Shown: piece by piece, positions 11,734-23,420 of the stretch
How positions within the stretch are numbered: the first letter of the stretch is position 1
Layout: every line of letters begins with the position of its first letter
Assembly (NCBI RefSeq): GCF_019649055.1
Contig: NW_026570285.1
Coordinates: forward strand, 744,001 to 808,000
Direction: 5' to 3'
Length of the DNA: 64,000 nucleotides
Origin: Paramacrobiotus metropolitanus
Lineage: Eukaryota; Tardigrada; Eutardigrada; Parachela; Macrobiotidae
Position numbers and translations under genes: made by a program
Notes under the pieces: generated by a model
Told to the model about the DNA's origin: nothing
Seen by the model: the letters and a program-made list of their open reading frames with translations, nothing else
The model's database searches: none

Positions 11734-14700
11734 CTACTTCTTGATGACCTGGATGACGTCCTCGTCGTCCATGCGGTGCTGCAGACCGACGCGCTGCGGC
11801 GAGTATTTCGTGCTCGTTCCCTAAATTACAACCGGCTCATAATGTGCCACGATACAATATGGCAATTCTTTCACTCACCCACACCAAGGCGTACTTGACC
11901 TGCTCGGCCAGCGTCCGGTGCACCGCGTGACACTGCAAACAACACAATTTTGCAAAAAACTGAAGAAATTCACTGGGTAAAAACACAGCCAAAAGTAAAT
12001 GCATAAAAATTAAGAGAAGAATTGTGAAGGAAAATAACAACCCTCAACACAACGTACCACGTGCTCCACCGTGGCGCCGCGGCGCAGGATAATGGCATCC
12101 GAGAAATCCGGGTGCTCTGTTTAACCAACAACAAATCAGCCATGGATTTGATTTCGGCAAAAAAAGAAAAACATTTAACGACATTACTCGTACTCAAATG
12201 ATTTGAAATTCAGTAAATTTCATATATTTTGAAATTAACTCCAACGACAGCCGGGTGAACAACGCCTCGGCGCACTTACTTCCGGGCTTCTTGGTGTAGA
12301 TGCGCATCATACTCAAATACAGCCACATCATCTCCAGCAGATAGTCCAGATTCAGCTGCATCTGCACACTACACACAGCCAATTGAATATCATAACCGAA
12401 AATGCTAAAATTCCACTATTTATTTACCTGATGACGACGGAGTTCGGCAGATGCGCCAAACGGTCTACTTCCTCCAGGGAAATATTATCGATTTTATTAT
12501 ACACCTACAAGATCAGTAATTCATTTTTTTCTGCAATTTAATTGCTAATTAAACTTAACTAAAATCATTAAACTAAATTTTCATTAAATTTAAATTCTAA
12601 TTTAAATCAGAATAAATTCCAGAGGTGAGAAAATAGAAATTAATGCATACGTATAGGCAGGGCAGGTACTTCCGGTTGCCGTCAATCACATCGATAAACT
12701 CATCGGCCGAGCAGTCCTCGCGGAAGACCACCTCGGCGTTGAAGATCTTGTACTCGTGCAGAATCAGTTGCACCATCTTCTCGTCGATGCGCGTCAGCGT
12801 ACACGTGGCGTTGAACTTGATGCCGCCGCTCTTCTGGATCTTGAAGTAGATCTTGGGTTTCTTCTTGTTCAACCGCAGTCCCACCGACTCCAACTCTGCC
12901 TCCAGCAGTCGCCTAATCACAAGAAAAATGATATAAAAAAATACAACTTCAAGAAGAAATCATAAACAAGCTGAAAAGAAACCTAAGAAAGCAAAAGAAA
13001 AAAAGCAGGAAAAAATAACGGATTGCTCACTTTTGCACCTCGCCCTTCAAGGCGTCCAGCATCATGACCACCATGTCGGCGGTGCGCGCCACGGCGATCA
13101 CCTGCCGCCCGCGACCCTTGCCGTGCGCGGCGCCCTCGATGATCCCCGGCAGATCTAGCAGCTGGATGTTGGCGCCCTTGTACTACAACATCCACTCAAT
13201 AAACTGAATAAAAATTCAATTTTTATTTGAAAACGAAATTATTTATGGGTGAGACTACAGGCACCCCTTTCACCCCCGTTTGCTATAGGCACCTCCTTTT
13301 GCACCCTGTTGTACTATAGGCACCCCTTTTCTATTACATAAATCTAGCACCCCGTTTTTCTCGCGGACTATACGCACTTGTTTCCTGTTTTCACTTTTTT
13401 CCCACAAGCCTGACAAAGATTTTCTAGCAGGTTTCATGGTTTACAAAGATTTTTTTGAAGATTTTTTTGACGATCTTTTTTAGGTCATTCACATAAAATT
13501 TGTACAGATACTAAGCACTCCAGCCGACAATGTGCCGGTTTGGCTGATTTGATAAATATTCTTGCATTTCTGAGGGTTATGATGGTAGTTTTTGTGACCT
13601 TTTGGGGCATCGGACACCACGATTTTAATATTCGCCCGGCATCTTTCTTAGGATTTTGGCTAGTACATGATTGACCATCCCTCTTCTTTTCTTTTGTCTA
13701 GTTCCACTTTATCGTCCTTGGTCATGTGTTGTTTTCGTGTGCAACGGGGTGCAGGAATTAGTTAATCGAAAAGGGGTGCCTATAGTCTAAGTGGGTGCGA
13801 AAGGGGGTGCCTATAGATAACGGGGGTGAAAGGGGGTGCCTATAGCCATTTCCATTATTTATTCGCCGGTAGCGGTTAAAATCCTAATTATCAAGCCAAT
13901 ATGGACAGCGTAGAGCACAACCGCCCGTAGCGCGCAGTTACGAACGCTGGGTCGTGATAAATAGAAATTTTTAAATTCTAACTGTGATGTAGTGTGTCAG
14001 CGCCTGCAATTGTTAATATTCGATTAAAATTAATTTTCATTTCTAAACTAAAATCGTTGCTAAAATTCGAACAAAATCACGGCGCACAGCTCAACCGCCC
14101 GTGGTGCGCAGTCACGAATCTGGTGTGATAATACAGAGTACAGGGCAACCGCCCACACTGCGCAGCTACAAGCACTAAGTCGCTCCCCGTAAATCAAAAT
14201 CCGTATCGAAATCAGTCAGCGCACAGTCCAACCGCCCATCACGCACAGCTACATAACCTGAATTTTGAATTTTTTGCTTGCGACTTACGTCGATGACGCC
14301 AGGAATGCAGGTAAGCGTGGTGAACTCGTAGGAAGCGCACTCCGACGCCGTCTTCGTAACGGTGGAGAGGAGGGAAGATTTGCCCACCGACTGCAACACA
14401 CCAGCATGAAGAAAACATGAACGAACAGGAAGAAACAGGCACGTACCGGGAATCCGATGAGCGCCACACGCGCATCCCCGCTCTTCATCACATCGAAGCC
14501 CTCACCCTGCGCAGCCATTTCCCCGTGGTTTGCAATGGATGGAAAAATGAAGGACAAAGTCCCCTACCTTCTCCTTCTTGCCGCCGCCGCCCTCCAGCAG
14601 CTGCTGACGATATTTGGCTAGTTTGGCTTTGAGCAGACCCAGGTGGTACTCCGTCGCTGTCAAAAATCGTAGTCAGTCGTTTGCACTCAATATCACTGTG

Positions 14701-14829
14701 CAGTTAGTAGATAGCGTAGTGCGTAATTTCGTGTTTAGTGGCAGCAGATCGACAGCCATCTCTACCTTTATTCTTCTGCGTGCGACTGATCTCCGCTTCG
14801 ATATCGCTGATCTTCTCCAGAATCCCCAT
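11734..14829 (-). CDS. DRG2: Developmentally regulated GTP-binding protein 2 (complete)
   Basis: Eleven minus-strand exons give 364 codons, the usual DRG2 length: 14766-14829, 14568-14656, 14447-14506, 14289-14390, 13031-13182, 12651-12912, 12428-12504, 12280-12368, 12058-12116, 11879-11932 and 11734-11820. All phases agree. The protein starts [20 protein letters not shown]. The G1 P-loop is [11 protein letters not shown], split by an intron. G3 is [16 protein letters not shown], the S5D2L insert starts near [11 protein letters not shown]4 is YNKIDNIS and the end is the TGS domain ([24 protein letters not shown]). DRG2 is a TRAFAC-class GTPase that works with DFRP2/RWDD1 on ribosomes. Most introns are under 300 bp. 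The 13183-14288 intron is enlarged by a transposon and a short repeat family. No broken residue is seen. Confidence 0.97.
13247..13853. mobile_element. MITE with long inverted repeats and 9-bp target duplication
   Basis: A 607-bp non-coding element lies in a DRG2 intron. Its two ends are about 105 bp long, inverted to each other at roughly 80% identity, and each is built from three tandem motifs of the type 'ctataggcaccccctttcac'. The direct repeat attatttat flanks it on both sides (13238-13246 and 13854-13862). Long terminal inverted repeats plus a 9-bp duplication are the pattern of Mutator-like (MULE) elements, so I infer a non-autonomous MULE. No transposase frame is seen inside. Confidence 0.75.
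13912..14256. repeat. Four copies of a ~30-bp motif in a DRG2 intron
   Basis: A motif of the form 'gcacag.caaccgcccgt.gcgcagctac' occurs near 13915, 14085, 14135 and 14220 with irregular spacing, just beside the MITE and outside its target duplication. It is more GC-rich than the surrounding intron. Function unknown. Confidence 0.55.
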
Positions 14830-15370
14830 TTTCACTCAAGAGATCGGTTTGCCAAATGCAAACTGCAAACACAGCGCAGATCGCACGCTAGAACAAGCAG
14901 TCCGTGGATACAAATAATCCAGCAAATTATTTCTCACACAGTAGGGATGTTTATCCAAATTCGGAGATCCAAATCAGCCCGGTGAGTTCGAGAAATTCGA
15001 TTCAAAAAATTAGAAACCGAATAAAAAAGGCAAACAACGCAAATGGTGCAGGTTCTGACATGAAATTCAGCTGCACAAGCGGAAGTGGTGGTGTCGCCGT
15101 GATAACCACCATAGGTCAAGATGGTTACGTTAGTGTAAAATTAATTCTGACAACGAAATTCACTGTTCGTTCGTTGCATTTTTCATCATTCTTGATTCTT
15201 ATTATCTTTAATATCTTATAACATATTTCGTTATTTTCTGGATTATAAATGATGGGTTTTCAGTTTTCTACAGTTCCCGTGGATAATAAATAAATAAGCA
15301 GTGTAAAACATTGATCGGCGATCCTGTTATTCCGTCCCTCTGTACCTGCACTGGTGTTTCTTTCTCCGCG
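14830..15370. promoter_or_regulatory. Divergent promoter region between DRG2 and NGRN
   Basis: DRG2 starts at 14829 on the minus strand and NGRN at 15371 on the plus strand, so this 541-bp spacer must hold both 5' UTRs and promoters. No TATA box stands out. The call rests on gene arrangement. Confidence 0.5.
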
Positions 15371-18325
15371 ATGGAGTCTGCGCTGATGAGCGTGGCTCGT
15401 TGTTTTCCGCGAGCCAGGCCTCCGCTTTCCTTTCCTCCGCTGCAGCGCCTTCTCGTCCGTCACTATCCCCGCGCCGCGTCCGGCTCGCGTGCCCACCGCG
15501 AGGGCTGGTACGATGTCAGCCGGATGAGCCATCGCATCCACGATCCACGCTGTACGGCCGTGCTCGCTTCTCTTGAACATCTTGTGATTTTGGTTTGACA
15601 GTGTAGTATTGAGATGGTTGATCTCGGTTTGTCTGCTTGGCAGTGCAACCGTCACCGGCGGAATTCGGGGAGTATCTGCAGGAGGGCCTGATGGAGCAGA
15701 TCCATCCGGAGGGATACCCGGGCCAGCTGATCGATGAACGATCCACCCGGTACATCCCTTATGAATTACGATTAATCCACTCATCGGCATTGATTTCTTC
15801 AAGCGATTCGGGTTGATTTTAATACTGTTGTTACAACAGTACTAAAATCAACCCGAATCGCTTGAAGAAATCAATGCCGATGGAGCTGCAGAAATCAATG
15901 CCGATGGGTTGCAAATATAACACTGGAGTGTTGTATTTGCAGTTGTTTATTTGACTGGTGTAGTACTTTACTGTTAAAAATCAAAAAGTTAGTGTTTTTG
16001 ATTTTTCTTTCGAGAAAAGGCTGTTAGTTTGTCACACTGATTATTTTAGTTTTAATTATCCATCTTTTTTGTCCTGAATAAAAAAGAATTACTGTTATTA
16101 GTGGAAGCGAGTCTTGTGATTTTAATTACACAATTTATTGTCAAACTATTTTTAAAGTGATTATTGTGGTTTTAATTTTGGAATTGTTTTATTCTCCCTG
16201 CGGATTAAAAAGCAGTGTATTTTGTGAGCAGTGTGAATTTTGTTATTTCTAAGTATAATAAATATTTTTTTAAGTTTTTATCCGGGATAAGGAGCAGTAA
16301 AAAAATAACATCAATTTTTTATGATGATTATTTTGATTTTACTTATAATCAGGTTTTCTTATTTTCCCGGGAAAAGAAGGCAGTTAACTTATTGAAAGCG
16401 GTTATTTTAATTTTTAAATAAAAAATTTTCCAATTTTCCGGGATAAAAAGCGGTAAATTGCTGGGATTAACGTGGTGTTGTTGAAATTGTTCAGAGACCC
16501 GGCGGACGTGTTCCGCAGCCGGCAGCGCTACAAATACCTCATGTCCCTCCGCCCGCGCCACCCCTGCCTGTTAACCATCGCCGCCCGCGAACAAATCCGT
16601 TTTCTCCACAAACAGGACCCGCAGGAGTTCTCCGTGGAGCGTCTATCCGACTCCTTCCCCATCTCCCCCACGGATCTGCAGCGCCTCCTCTCCCTCCCGC
16701 CGCGCCGCTTCTCCCGCCCCGAATCCGACGCCGCGGAGGACGCCCGTGTCGCGCAGCGCTGGAAGGCGTTAAAAACCGGGAAGAAGTGGCGGGAGTGGGT
16801 GTCGGCGGAGCAGATGGAGCAGTTCCGGGCCGGGACGCTGCGGAAGGCGCATTTCAGCGGCAACGCGGCGCTCCCGCTGCCCCCGGTGGTGGAGCGGTAC
16901 GTGCCCCCGCCCCCGGTGGACGGGCCGGTGAGTAGGCTGCTGAAGACGGTGATGGAGGAGAGGAAGCGGAAGGAGGTGGTTAGACCGGATGTGGAGGTGC
17001 TCGTCGGGAAGGAGCTGCTCGCGAAGAGCGGTAGTGTGACGGTTCGGGAGGATCCGCGCGCGTTACAGTCCATTTCGGTACGTTAATGAGAACATTCAGT
17101 TGATTCTGTAAGACTTTATGCTTGTTTATCGTTCGACGATTTTTCGACACTTTTATTCGTTATCACTACGTTTTATTGTAATTGTTTGCTTACTTTGTTT
17201 TCTGTATCGTTTCGTCTATTGTATTGATATGTGGTTAAATTGTATTTGTTTGACTCATTTCTCTGCGATTCCCTAAATTCATGTTGCGACAATTTTTAGC
17301 CACACAAAACACTTCCTTGAATTTGTATCTACATTTTATTTAATAATATTATGTCCTGTCAGTTATCAGTATACAGTTGTTTGCAGTTTTATGTAATTTT
17401 AATATGGCATTTTTATTTGTATTTATCTCGTATTTTAATTCCAGTTTTATATGATTTTTTTTTCTGTGTTTGATTGTTCGTATTTTTTGTTCGCACTGGA
17501 ACTGCTTTTATTGAACTGCTTACCATTGTACGTTAAAAATTCTATTTCCAACAGCATTTTTCTTTGTAATTTATTTCTTCAATTTTGTATGGTTAATGAT
17601 TTATGGGTTTTTCAATTCCTGGATTTTTCAGGCATGGGTGATTTTTATTTTATAATGATTTATAGTTTTTTCTGCGGTTTGGAATTGGAATTTATTTTAC
17701 TCTTTTAACATGGTTTTTGTACTTAACAATAATTTTTTAACGTTTTAAAAATAATAATTCAGTGATTTTTCAACAGATAATAATTTAATATGTTTTTGGT
17801 GTGCAGGCGCAGCTGCGCTCCGAGACGCAGCGCGCCCCGGAGTACCAGCCAGTAGACGCCGGCTACATCCGGCCGCACCGCTTCCAGGGCGTCACCCTGA
17901 CCCACGACCCGGCCCTGGGCGACGCGCTGATGGACCCCTCCGTCCCGGACATCCGCGTGCGTCGCGCCGCCGCCTCCCGCCACCAGCGCGCCACCTCCCA
18001 CGCGGACTTCACCGGGAAGATGCTGCGGAAGCTGGAGACCCGCAGCCCGGAGGTGGGCGCCGCGTACCGCGCGTGGTTCCAGCAGCGCGAGCCCCACCCG
18101 GAGGTGGACGCCGCGCGGGAGGAGCGCCGGAAGGACGTCGAGGTCGAAACGCCCCACCGCCGCATCCAGAAATTCCGGAAAAATCCCGAAAAATCCGGGA
18201 AGGAGGAAACTGGGAGGATTGTCATCCCGGAGGGGAGAAAGGCCCCGGGGGCGACGTACCGTCGGGGCGACAGTTTCTATGATGAAGACGGGACGTTCTT
18301 ATACCGCGTCCCGGGATTGGTCTGA
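15371..18325 (+). CDS. NGRN: Neugrin, mitochondrial ribosome-assembly factor
   Basis: Four plus-strand exons (15371-15551, 15644-15749, 16495-17077, 17807-18325) give 462 aa. The N-terminus is Arg/Ser/Leu-rich without acidic residues after the first few positions (RCFPRARPPLSFPPLQRLL), as expected for a mitochondrial presequence. The neugrin core is clear in exon 3: REQIRFLHKQDPQEFSVERL followed by SDSFPISPTDLQRLL, a helix-turn-helix-like block. The C-terminus has the hallmark GDSFYDEDGTFLYRV. Neugrin acts with RPUSD4 and others on 16S mitochondrial rRNA in mammals. The middle is Pro/Arg-rich and poorly conserved. The donor of exon 1 (after 15551) is my best in-phase choice. Intron 2 contains the 101-bp palindrome. 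Confidence 0.88.
15782..15907. repeat. 101-bp near-perfect palindrome plus 24-bp direct repeat
   Basis: Positions 15782-15831 and 15833-15882 are inverted copies of each other with one mismatch and a single-base centre. Directly after, gaaatcaatgccgatgg (15867-15883) recurs at 15891-15907. The structure begins 33 nt after the donor of NGRN intron 2. Confidence 0.9.
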
Positions 18326-18957
18326 TTTTTTCGATTTATTTTCGGATTTTTTGCTGAATTTGTGATGTGTGTCAGCGCGATTGATGTGCCGGTTTGACCG
18401 GCGTTTGATTGCGGATGATTTTCGCTAAATGGGTAAACGACCCACCCAGTGATTACGGCGATTAATCGTCGCGATGTGCTCGCTTTCACCGCGTCGCCGG
18501 CAGGCATTTATGCTGTCAGCGCTTGTATCCGATTCATCAGGAAATCGGCTTTCGCTTTTCGCCTCACATTCATCAATTAAAGATTTTCGACGATATTCGC
18601 GTTGTGCATTACATCCGTACCGGCATTTTTTACAGTTCATTTATTACCGCAAAAAAATTATTTTATTATGCATTTGTTTTGCTGATCGATATAACGGATT
18701 ATTCCTCAATATTTTAAAACAATTCACTTTAATCCAATTTTCAATGATTCGTACACGGAATATTTATCCAGAATTTATACACGGGATTTATTCATTTTCC
18801 AGGATGATTACTTAATTAAATCGGCCGCTTGTATTTTTTGCCGGTTTAAATTCATTAATAATCAGCCATTTATTTTGCAGCTTATTTTAATATTATTAAT
18901 CGGCCGCTTATGTTTTTTTGCGGCTTATATTAATTATTATTCGGCCGCTTGTATTAA
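18326..18957. other. Spacer downstream of NGRN
   Basis: Mixed-composition sequence between the NGRN stop and the next gene. The last 200 bp become AT-rich, with 'tcggccgctt' recurring near 18822, 18900 and 18943. This may be the promoter or 5' intron of the next gene. No gene is recognised. Confidence 0.4.
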
Positions 18958-18978
18958 TTGATATTTATTGATTTTATT

Positions 18979-20582
18979 ATGGCGCTAATCAGCGCCGTCG
19001 ACGCCCGTTACCTCCTAATGTTCCTGTTAAATATACCAAAATCCCGCTGCACATACCCGGCACCCAGCTACCCCTCCCAGTATTCCCAGTACGGCGGCGC
19101 CCCGCCCCCTTCCAACAGCGGCTTCCCGAGTTACTACTACAGCTTCAACGCTCCGCAGTGGGAATACCGCTCCCTGCCCGACCCGGCGCTGAGCTACGCC
19201 AACCAGAACTACCCGCCGCCCTTGGCGCTGTACACCGGGGCGTCTAATCAAGCCTACTCCGCCGCCTCCACGGCGCTGAACGCCCAGCGTCCGGGATACA
19301 CCGTCCCGGCGTCCACGGCGGTGCTGCCACCGCCCCCGGGCCCCTATTACCCGCTGTCCCCGGCCGCGGCTAGTCGGTACCTCCTCCCGGGACCACCGCT
19401 GCCCGAACCGCCGGCGTACCCCGCGGGACCCCCGCCGTATCCCGTTCCCGAGGCGGACTACGCGTATCCCCGGGCGTCCCCCGGAAGTGGCGATATGGTG
19501 CGACTTTGCTGTTTTTTTTTTAACGAAGCGGTTTATAAATGCAGTTTATGCAGGTGGGAGCCGCTTCCGGGACTTCCGGTTGGGCGTCGACCCCCTCCAA
19601 CGCCGGCTCGACCGATATCCTCTTCGACACGATGGCCGCCGAGCCCAACCCGGAGCAGGCGTCGATGGGGGAGCTGTTTTCGCGGCTGCACTGGAAAGCC
19701 CCGACGGCCAGCGTCCCCAGTCGCCCGGGGCGCAAGCGACCCTCCGCCTGGCTCTCCGACGCCCTGACCACGACGGAGGAGCCGATCGCGGCGTCCCCCG
19801 ACCCGGAGACAACGACCACCGAAGCCTCTGTGGACGCGGTGACCACCGAGGAGACCTCCAACACCTCCGTCCCGACCTCCGGGATCCCCATCATCGAGCT
19901 CCCCACTCTGGCGACCCAGCTGACCAAATTTGAGACCGCCCTGCGCAACAGCAGCGTCCCGCGCAGCCTGGTCCAGAAACTGCACACCTTCCGCGTGGCC
20001 TTCACCGCGCGTCCGCAACTCTCCCCGACCAACGTCCGGAACCTCTCCGGAATCCTGGACGCCATCCTGTTAGTCGGGGGTCTCCCGCCGTCGCTTTCCC
20101 AAGCCACGAATAACCTCAAAAGCGGGCTGGACGCCTATTCGAGCTTCTCCAAGACCTCCGCCGTCGATCCCCTGTGGCAGAGCCTCCTGCAGTCGGCGTT
20201 GAATATGAACCTGGCGGAGATGCCGCCGGCCAGTATGAGCTTCGCCATGGCGCTGGTCCAGAGCATCCTGGCACGGATTGTCGACTGCCGGAGCAATCCG
20301 GGACAGTGCGACTTCGTCGGGAGCGGGGCGACGGCGGCGGCGGTGGTCGCCGGCCGCCGGAGGGCGGGATCGGGGGTGGCACCGGGGAAAATCAAGGTGT
20401 GGGGACTGCGAAAGAGCGCCGAGGCGCTGGATAGCGCGGTGACGCCGGAAGAGGGCGTGACGGCCGCGGAACAGCCGCAGCCGGTGGTGGTGCGGAAAAA
20501 CGACGCCGTGGTCAGTACCGCCGGGGCGGCTGGCACGGCGACAGGCGGGCAAAACGGGCGGAATGTGGTTATTGTCATGTAG
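18979..20582 (+). CDS. Unrecognised Pro/Tyr-rich protein
   Basis: Two exons (18979-19497 and 19554-20582, joined by a 56-bp intron) would encode about 515 aa. An in-frame start at 18958 or an upstream exon is also possible. The first half is rich in Pro, Tyr, Ser and Ala with repeated YP/PPY motifs (YPSQYSQYGGAPPP, PPPPGPYYPL). A Thr/Ser/Glu-rich linker follows, then a globular helical stretch of about 130 residues (LATQLTKFETALRNSSVPR...SALNMNLAEMPPASMSFAM) containing two cysteines (DCRSNPGQCDF). The acceptor could also be 19545, keeping frame. I do not recognise the family. The composition suggests a structural, secreted or nuclear low-complexity protein, but no convincing signal peptide is visible. 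GC-rich codon use matches the neighbouring housekeeping genes. Confidence 0.6.
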
Positions 20583-20974
20583 TTGGCGGTTACCTTAAAT
20601 TCTTAATACACAGCGCACAGTCTGGTTTTAAAAACTGTTGTAGAATTTTAGCCCATTTAATTCCGAGAATAGATGATAACCAATGATGCCCGATTATTGA
20701 AGTGACGGGATTCAAGTTGATTACTGAATAAATATGGCGAACAAGCCACTTTACTATTTGTGTTTTACATACCATCACTATTTGCGCACATATGCTGCAC
20801 AAGGTAAAACGAGTATGATTATAATATTTCTTGTAAAGAAAATAAACCAACAAATACGGCTGAATATTCGCTCGCATAAATGACCTTTGTGAACGATTAA
20901 TGTTTTGCGGGCGCCAGTCGGACCGCGAACTGCAATAAAAGGTTGTTGATGTTTTATCATTCCATTATGGTACA

Positions 20975-21160
20975 ACAAAATTAACAACTAATTCCCAGAA
21001 AAAATACAACGGATCGATGGCGCGCTCTAGGAGGTGTGATTACATGGTAAAGGTCACGGATGCCGGCTGCTAATCAACAACCGTCTCTCCAGACAGATCC
21101 CAAAACTGCTCGCGTGATGGTAGCTGAGATGATGGCTGACTCTCTTGACTAACCTACTGT
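20975..21160 (-). pseudogene. Lectin 3'-end remnant
   Basis: The segment around 'atggtaaaggtcacggatgccggctgct' matches the sequence just downstream of, and into, the last exon of the lectin family (compare 27055, 34893, 49724 and 54062). The coding part is too decayed to translate. Together with the promoter-like copy at 21.9-22.26 kb it may mark one dead minus-strand lectin gene. Confidence 0.45.
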
Positions 21161-21339
21161 TATGTGACGTACAGTCACCTATGTATACCGTTGCGTTGAC
21201 CGGTTTACAAGTGTTCATGCAATTGTTGTGAACTATCTTGACGTACCCTGGTTGTTCGTGTCCCAAGACGTCGGTTTTCTATGCTTATTTCTCAGCGCTA
21301 TGCTGAAGTGATGATTGAACGAATAAGTATCTATCGTGA

Positions 21340-21660
21340 TGGTATACAGAAACGACCATTAAGGGAAATGTCCCGCTACAAAAAGATACGCTCTTTTACA
21401 GCAAACTTTCAGGAAGATCGGATAATAACCAGATTTTTGGTACACAACAATGCATTTAAACTTTTCACCCATTTCAGTACACGATATCTCGACAACCGGA
21501 TGTTGCGCACGGAAACGGTTTTCAGCCAATGTATACAAATCATATAGCTTTAGAATGATATAAGTTATTACAAAAATTAATAGTGATTTGAAGTGCGCGC
21601 AAGCGAAAGTTTTAGTGTATGTATCCCATTTTTAGCGTTTCGTTAAACGCGGTTGTATGA
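21340..21660. mobile_element. Half copy of the foldback element family
   Basis: It contains the family landmarks 'gcatttaaactttt', 'caaccggatgttgcgc' and 'gtatacaaatcat', followed by 'gaagtgcgcgcaagcgaaagt'. It aligns with one arm of the element at 26040-26726 and with copies at 27.7 and 31.0 kb. Non-coding. Confidence 0.55.
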
Positions 21661-21899
21661 TGTATCTGTACATCTGATCTGCAATGCAGTGCATATTTCT
21701 TGCAACTGCTCCTTTTGAAGAGCTTTCAGTCCAGCGATAATATCGTCTACATTTGCACCCTTTTGTAGGTGTATGGGCTAATGCCAGCCGTTAAAGAATG
21801 CGCAATGTTCACGAGAATAAATAAGTTTGACGCTGATTTTACAATGTGATAATGCTTAGCTCAGTTGTACACTAGCACGCGAATAGCGGCAGTAAATGT

Positions 21900-22262
21900 A
21901 TGAATGACCTTTGAACTGTATGGTCTTTTTATATGAGAAACTTGCACCGGCAAAATGCACAAATCGGATTTCAGCGGCGGTTTCTTGTATGTACACGATG
22001 GCTTAATAAACGCGATAAACTGATGTACTAAGCGTTTTCCGCGGCGATAGCAATCGCCGATATACACAGTCATAAGAAACAACCGCTGAAGTGTGACTCG
22101 CACCGCTCGCGGGTGCATTTGTTGGGCTTGTGCTGGCGCTAGCTTTCGTCTAAGACGCGCCACTGCACGCGGCGGTACCAGCAAAATCTGCTTACTAATG
22201 TACTCGTCTATGCACCAGCTTGTCGAGAAATCATAGGCGCATGAATACAGCGTAGAATGCAG
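21900..22262 (-). repeat. Copy of the lectin upstream module
   Basis: It shares 'ccggcaaaatgcacaaat', 'gataaactgatgtac' and 'aatctg.ttactaatgtactcg' with the sequence upstream of lectin exon 1 at 46190-46440 and related copies at 51.2 and 56.3 kb. A 144-aa frame across it is not conserved as protein, so I treat it as a promoter-region fossil. Confidence 0.5.
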
Positions 22263-22360
22263 ATTTATGGGTTGCGCCAAGCCGCCAAGCTCCATACCAG
22301 AAGGCTGAAGCAGGCGGTGGTCAGAAGGAAGCCGCTCAAAAACCCGGCGTTAGCTTATCG

Positions 22361-22760
22361 ATGTAACGTCTGTGACGACATCGTCACTAGTCGCACCGCA
22401 CGACCATTAGTCACCGGAAGTCTACGTGCAGGTATGCCCTGCACATTCCTGCGCGGTCATATGGCATCACGCTGACCGCATATTAAATCGTCATGCCGTC
22501 ATGCACTCTGTCATTGGCTTGTCGCCACACCAGCCCCACCCATGGCAGCCGAGCCCATCCGGACCAGGACCATATATAAAGCACCCCTCCACACCGTACC
22601 AGACAGTAGTCTGACAGCAGTCTACCAGCAGACTCTCAGTCGACTCCCAGGCTACACCTGGATTACCTAGCATTAGCAATGTTATTGTGGGCATTGGGTT
22701 ATATTGAATAAAGATCACTGTATTACGGGTGCGTTGCCTAATCGTTATAGGGACACATAG
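22361..22760 (+). mobile_element. Possible solo LTR
   Basis: The segment starts TGTAACG, contains a TATA box in 'ccatatataaagc' and an AATAAA signal in 'gaataaagatcac', and the order and spacing resemble a Ty3-type LTR. No target duplication, primer site or matching second LTR was found, so the limits are approximate. Confidence 0.35.
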
Positions 22761-23420
22761 GTAACACGTAAAGGTCATCGTCGACCTGCACAGGTGTAGC
22801 ACAGATGCGCTTACAGGAGAACTCTATACTGCGACACGTCTCAGGAAACAGGTCGGGTAAATGTTTTTTAGATCAGAACAGAGCGGTCAGCCAGACCGTG
22901 GGCAGCAAATCGTGAAGCACGTTTTACGGACTTCGCGATCAGGAATTTATTGGTCAGCAGGATTGCCTCCTTAGAGAACCTGGATCAGCGACCACTGATT
23001 TTTTGTCGGAGGAAAACTGCGGCCAGAGAATTAACGTGCTGCAGCTGACCGTGTCGTTAAAATCTTTCAGACGCTGACCACGGACCACTACTTCGAGAGC
23101 AGTGCAGAACAGTGTAGTAGAGACGGGATCGGTATCCGTCGATCGGAGGAATTAGTACTCTCCCAGCCTGTCTGATTTCGATGCGGCCAGTTAGTAACGG
23201 GTTAAGTGTATTTTGATCTCTCACAAAACAATCAATAAAATGTTGCTTCGCCTTTTAATTTACATTTGTACAGAAAGGTTAAGACAAGCAGCAACAGAAC
23301 GGATCACATGCGATGATGCGAACATGAAAGCAGAAGCAGTGTGCATCAGATTATAACAAAAGCAGTTCACCACAAATTCAATGGAAATAGTACAAAACAC
23401 CTGGCGGAATAGCAATGCAC

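Noticed and set aside
19520-20578. Several long minus-strand frames opposite the Pro/Tyr-rich gene
   Set aside because: High-GC shadows. The plus-strand reading has a consistent intron, stop and composition.
22361-22760. A complete LTR retrotransposon
   Set aside because: Only one LTR-like segment is present. No second copy, primer-binding site or gag/pol was seen nearby, so I list it only as a possible solo LTR.
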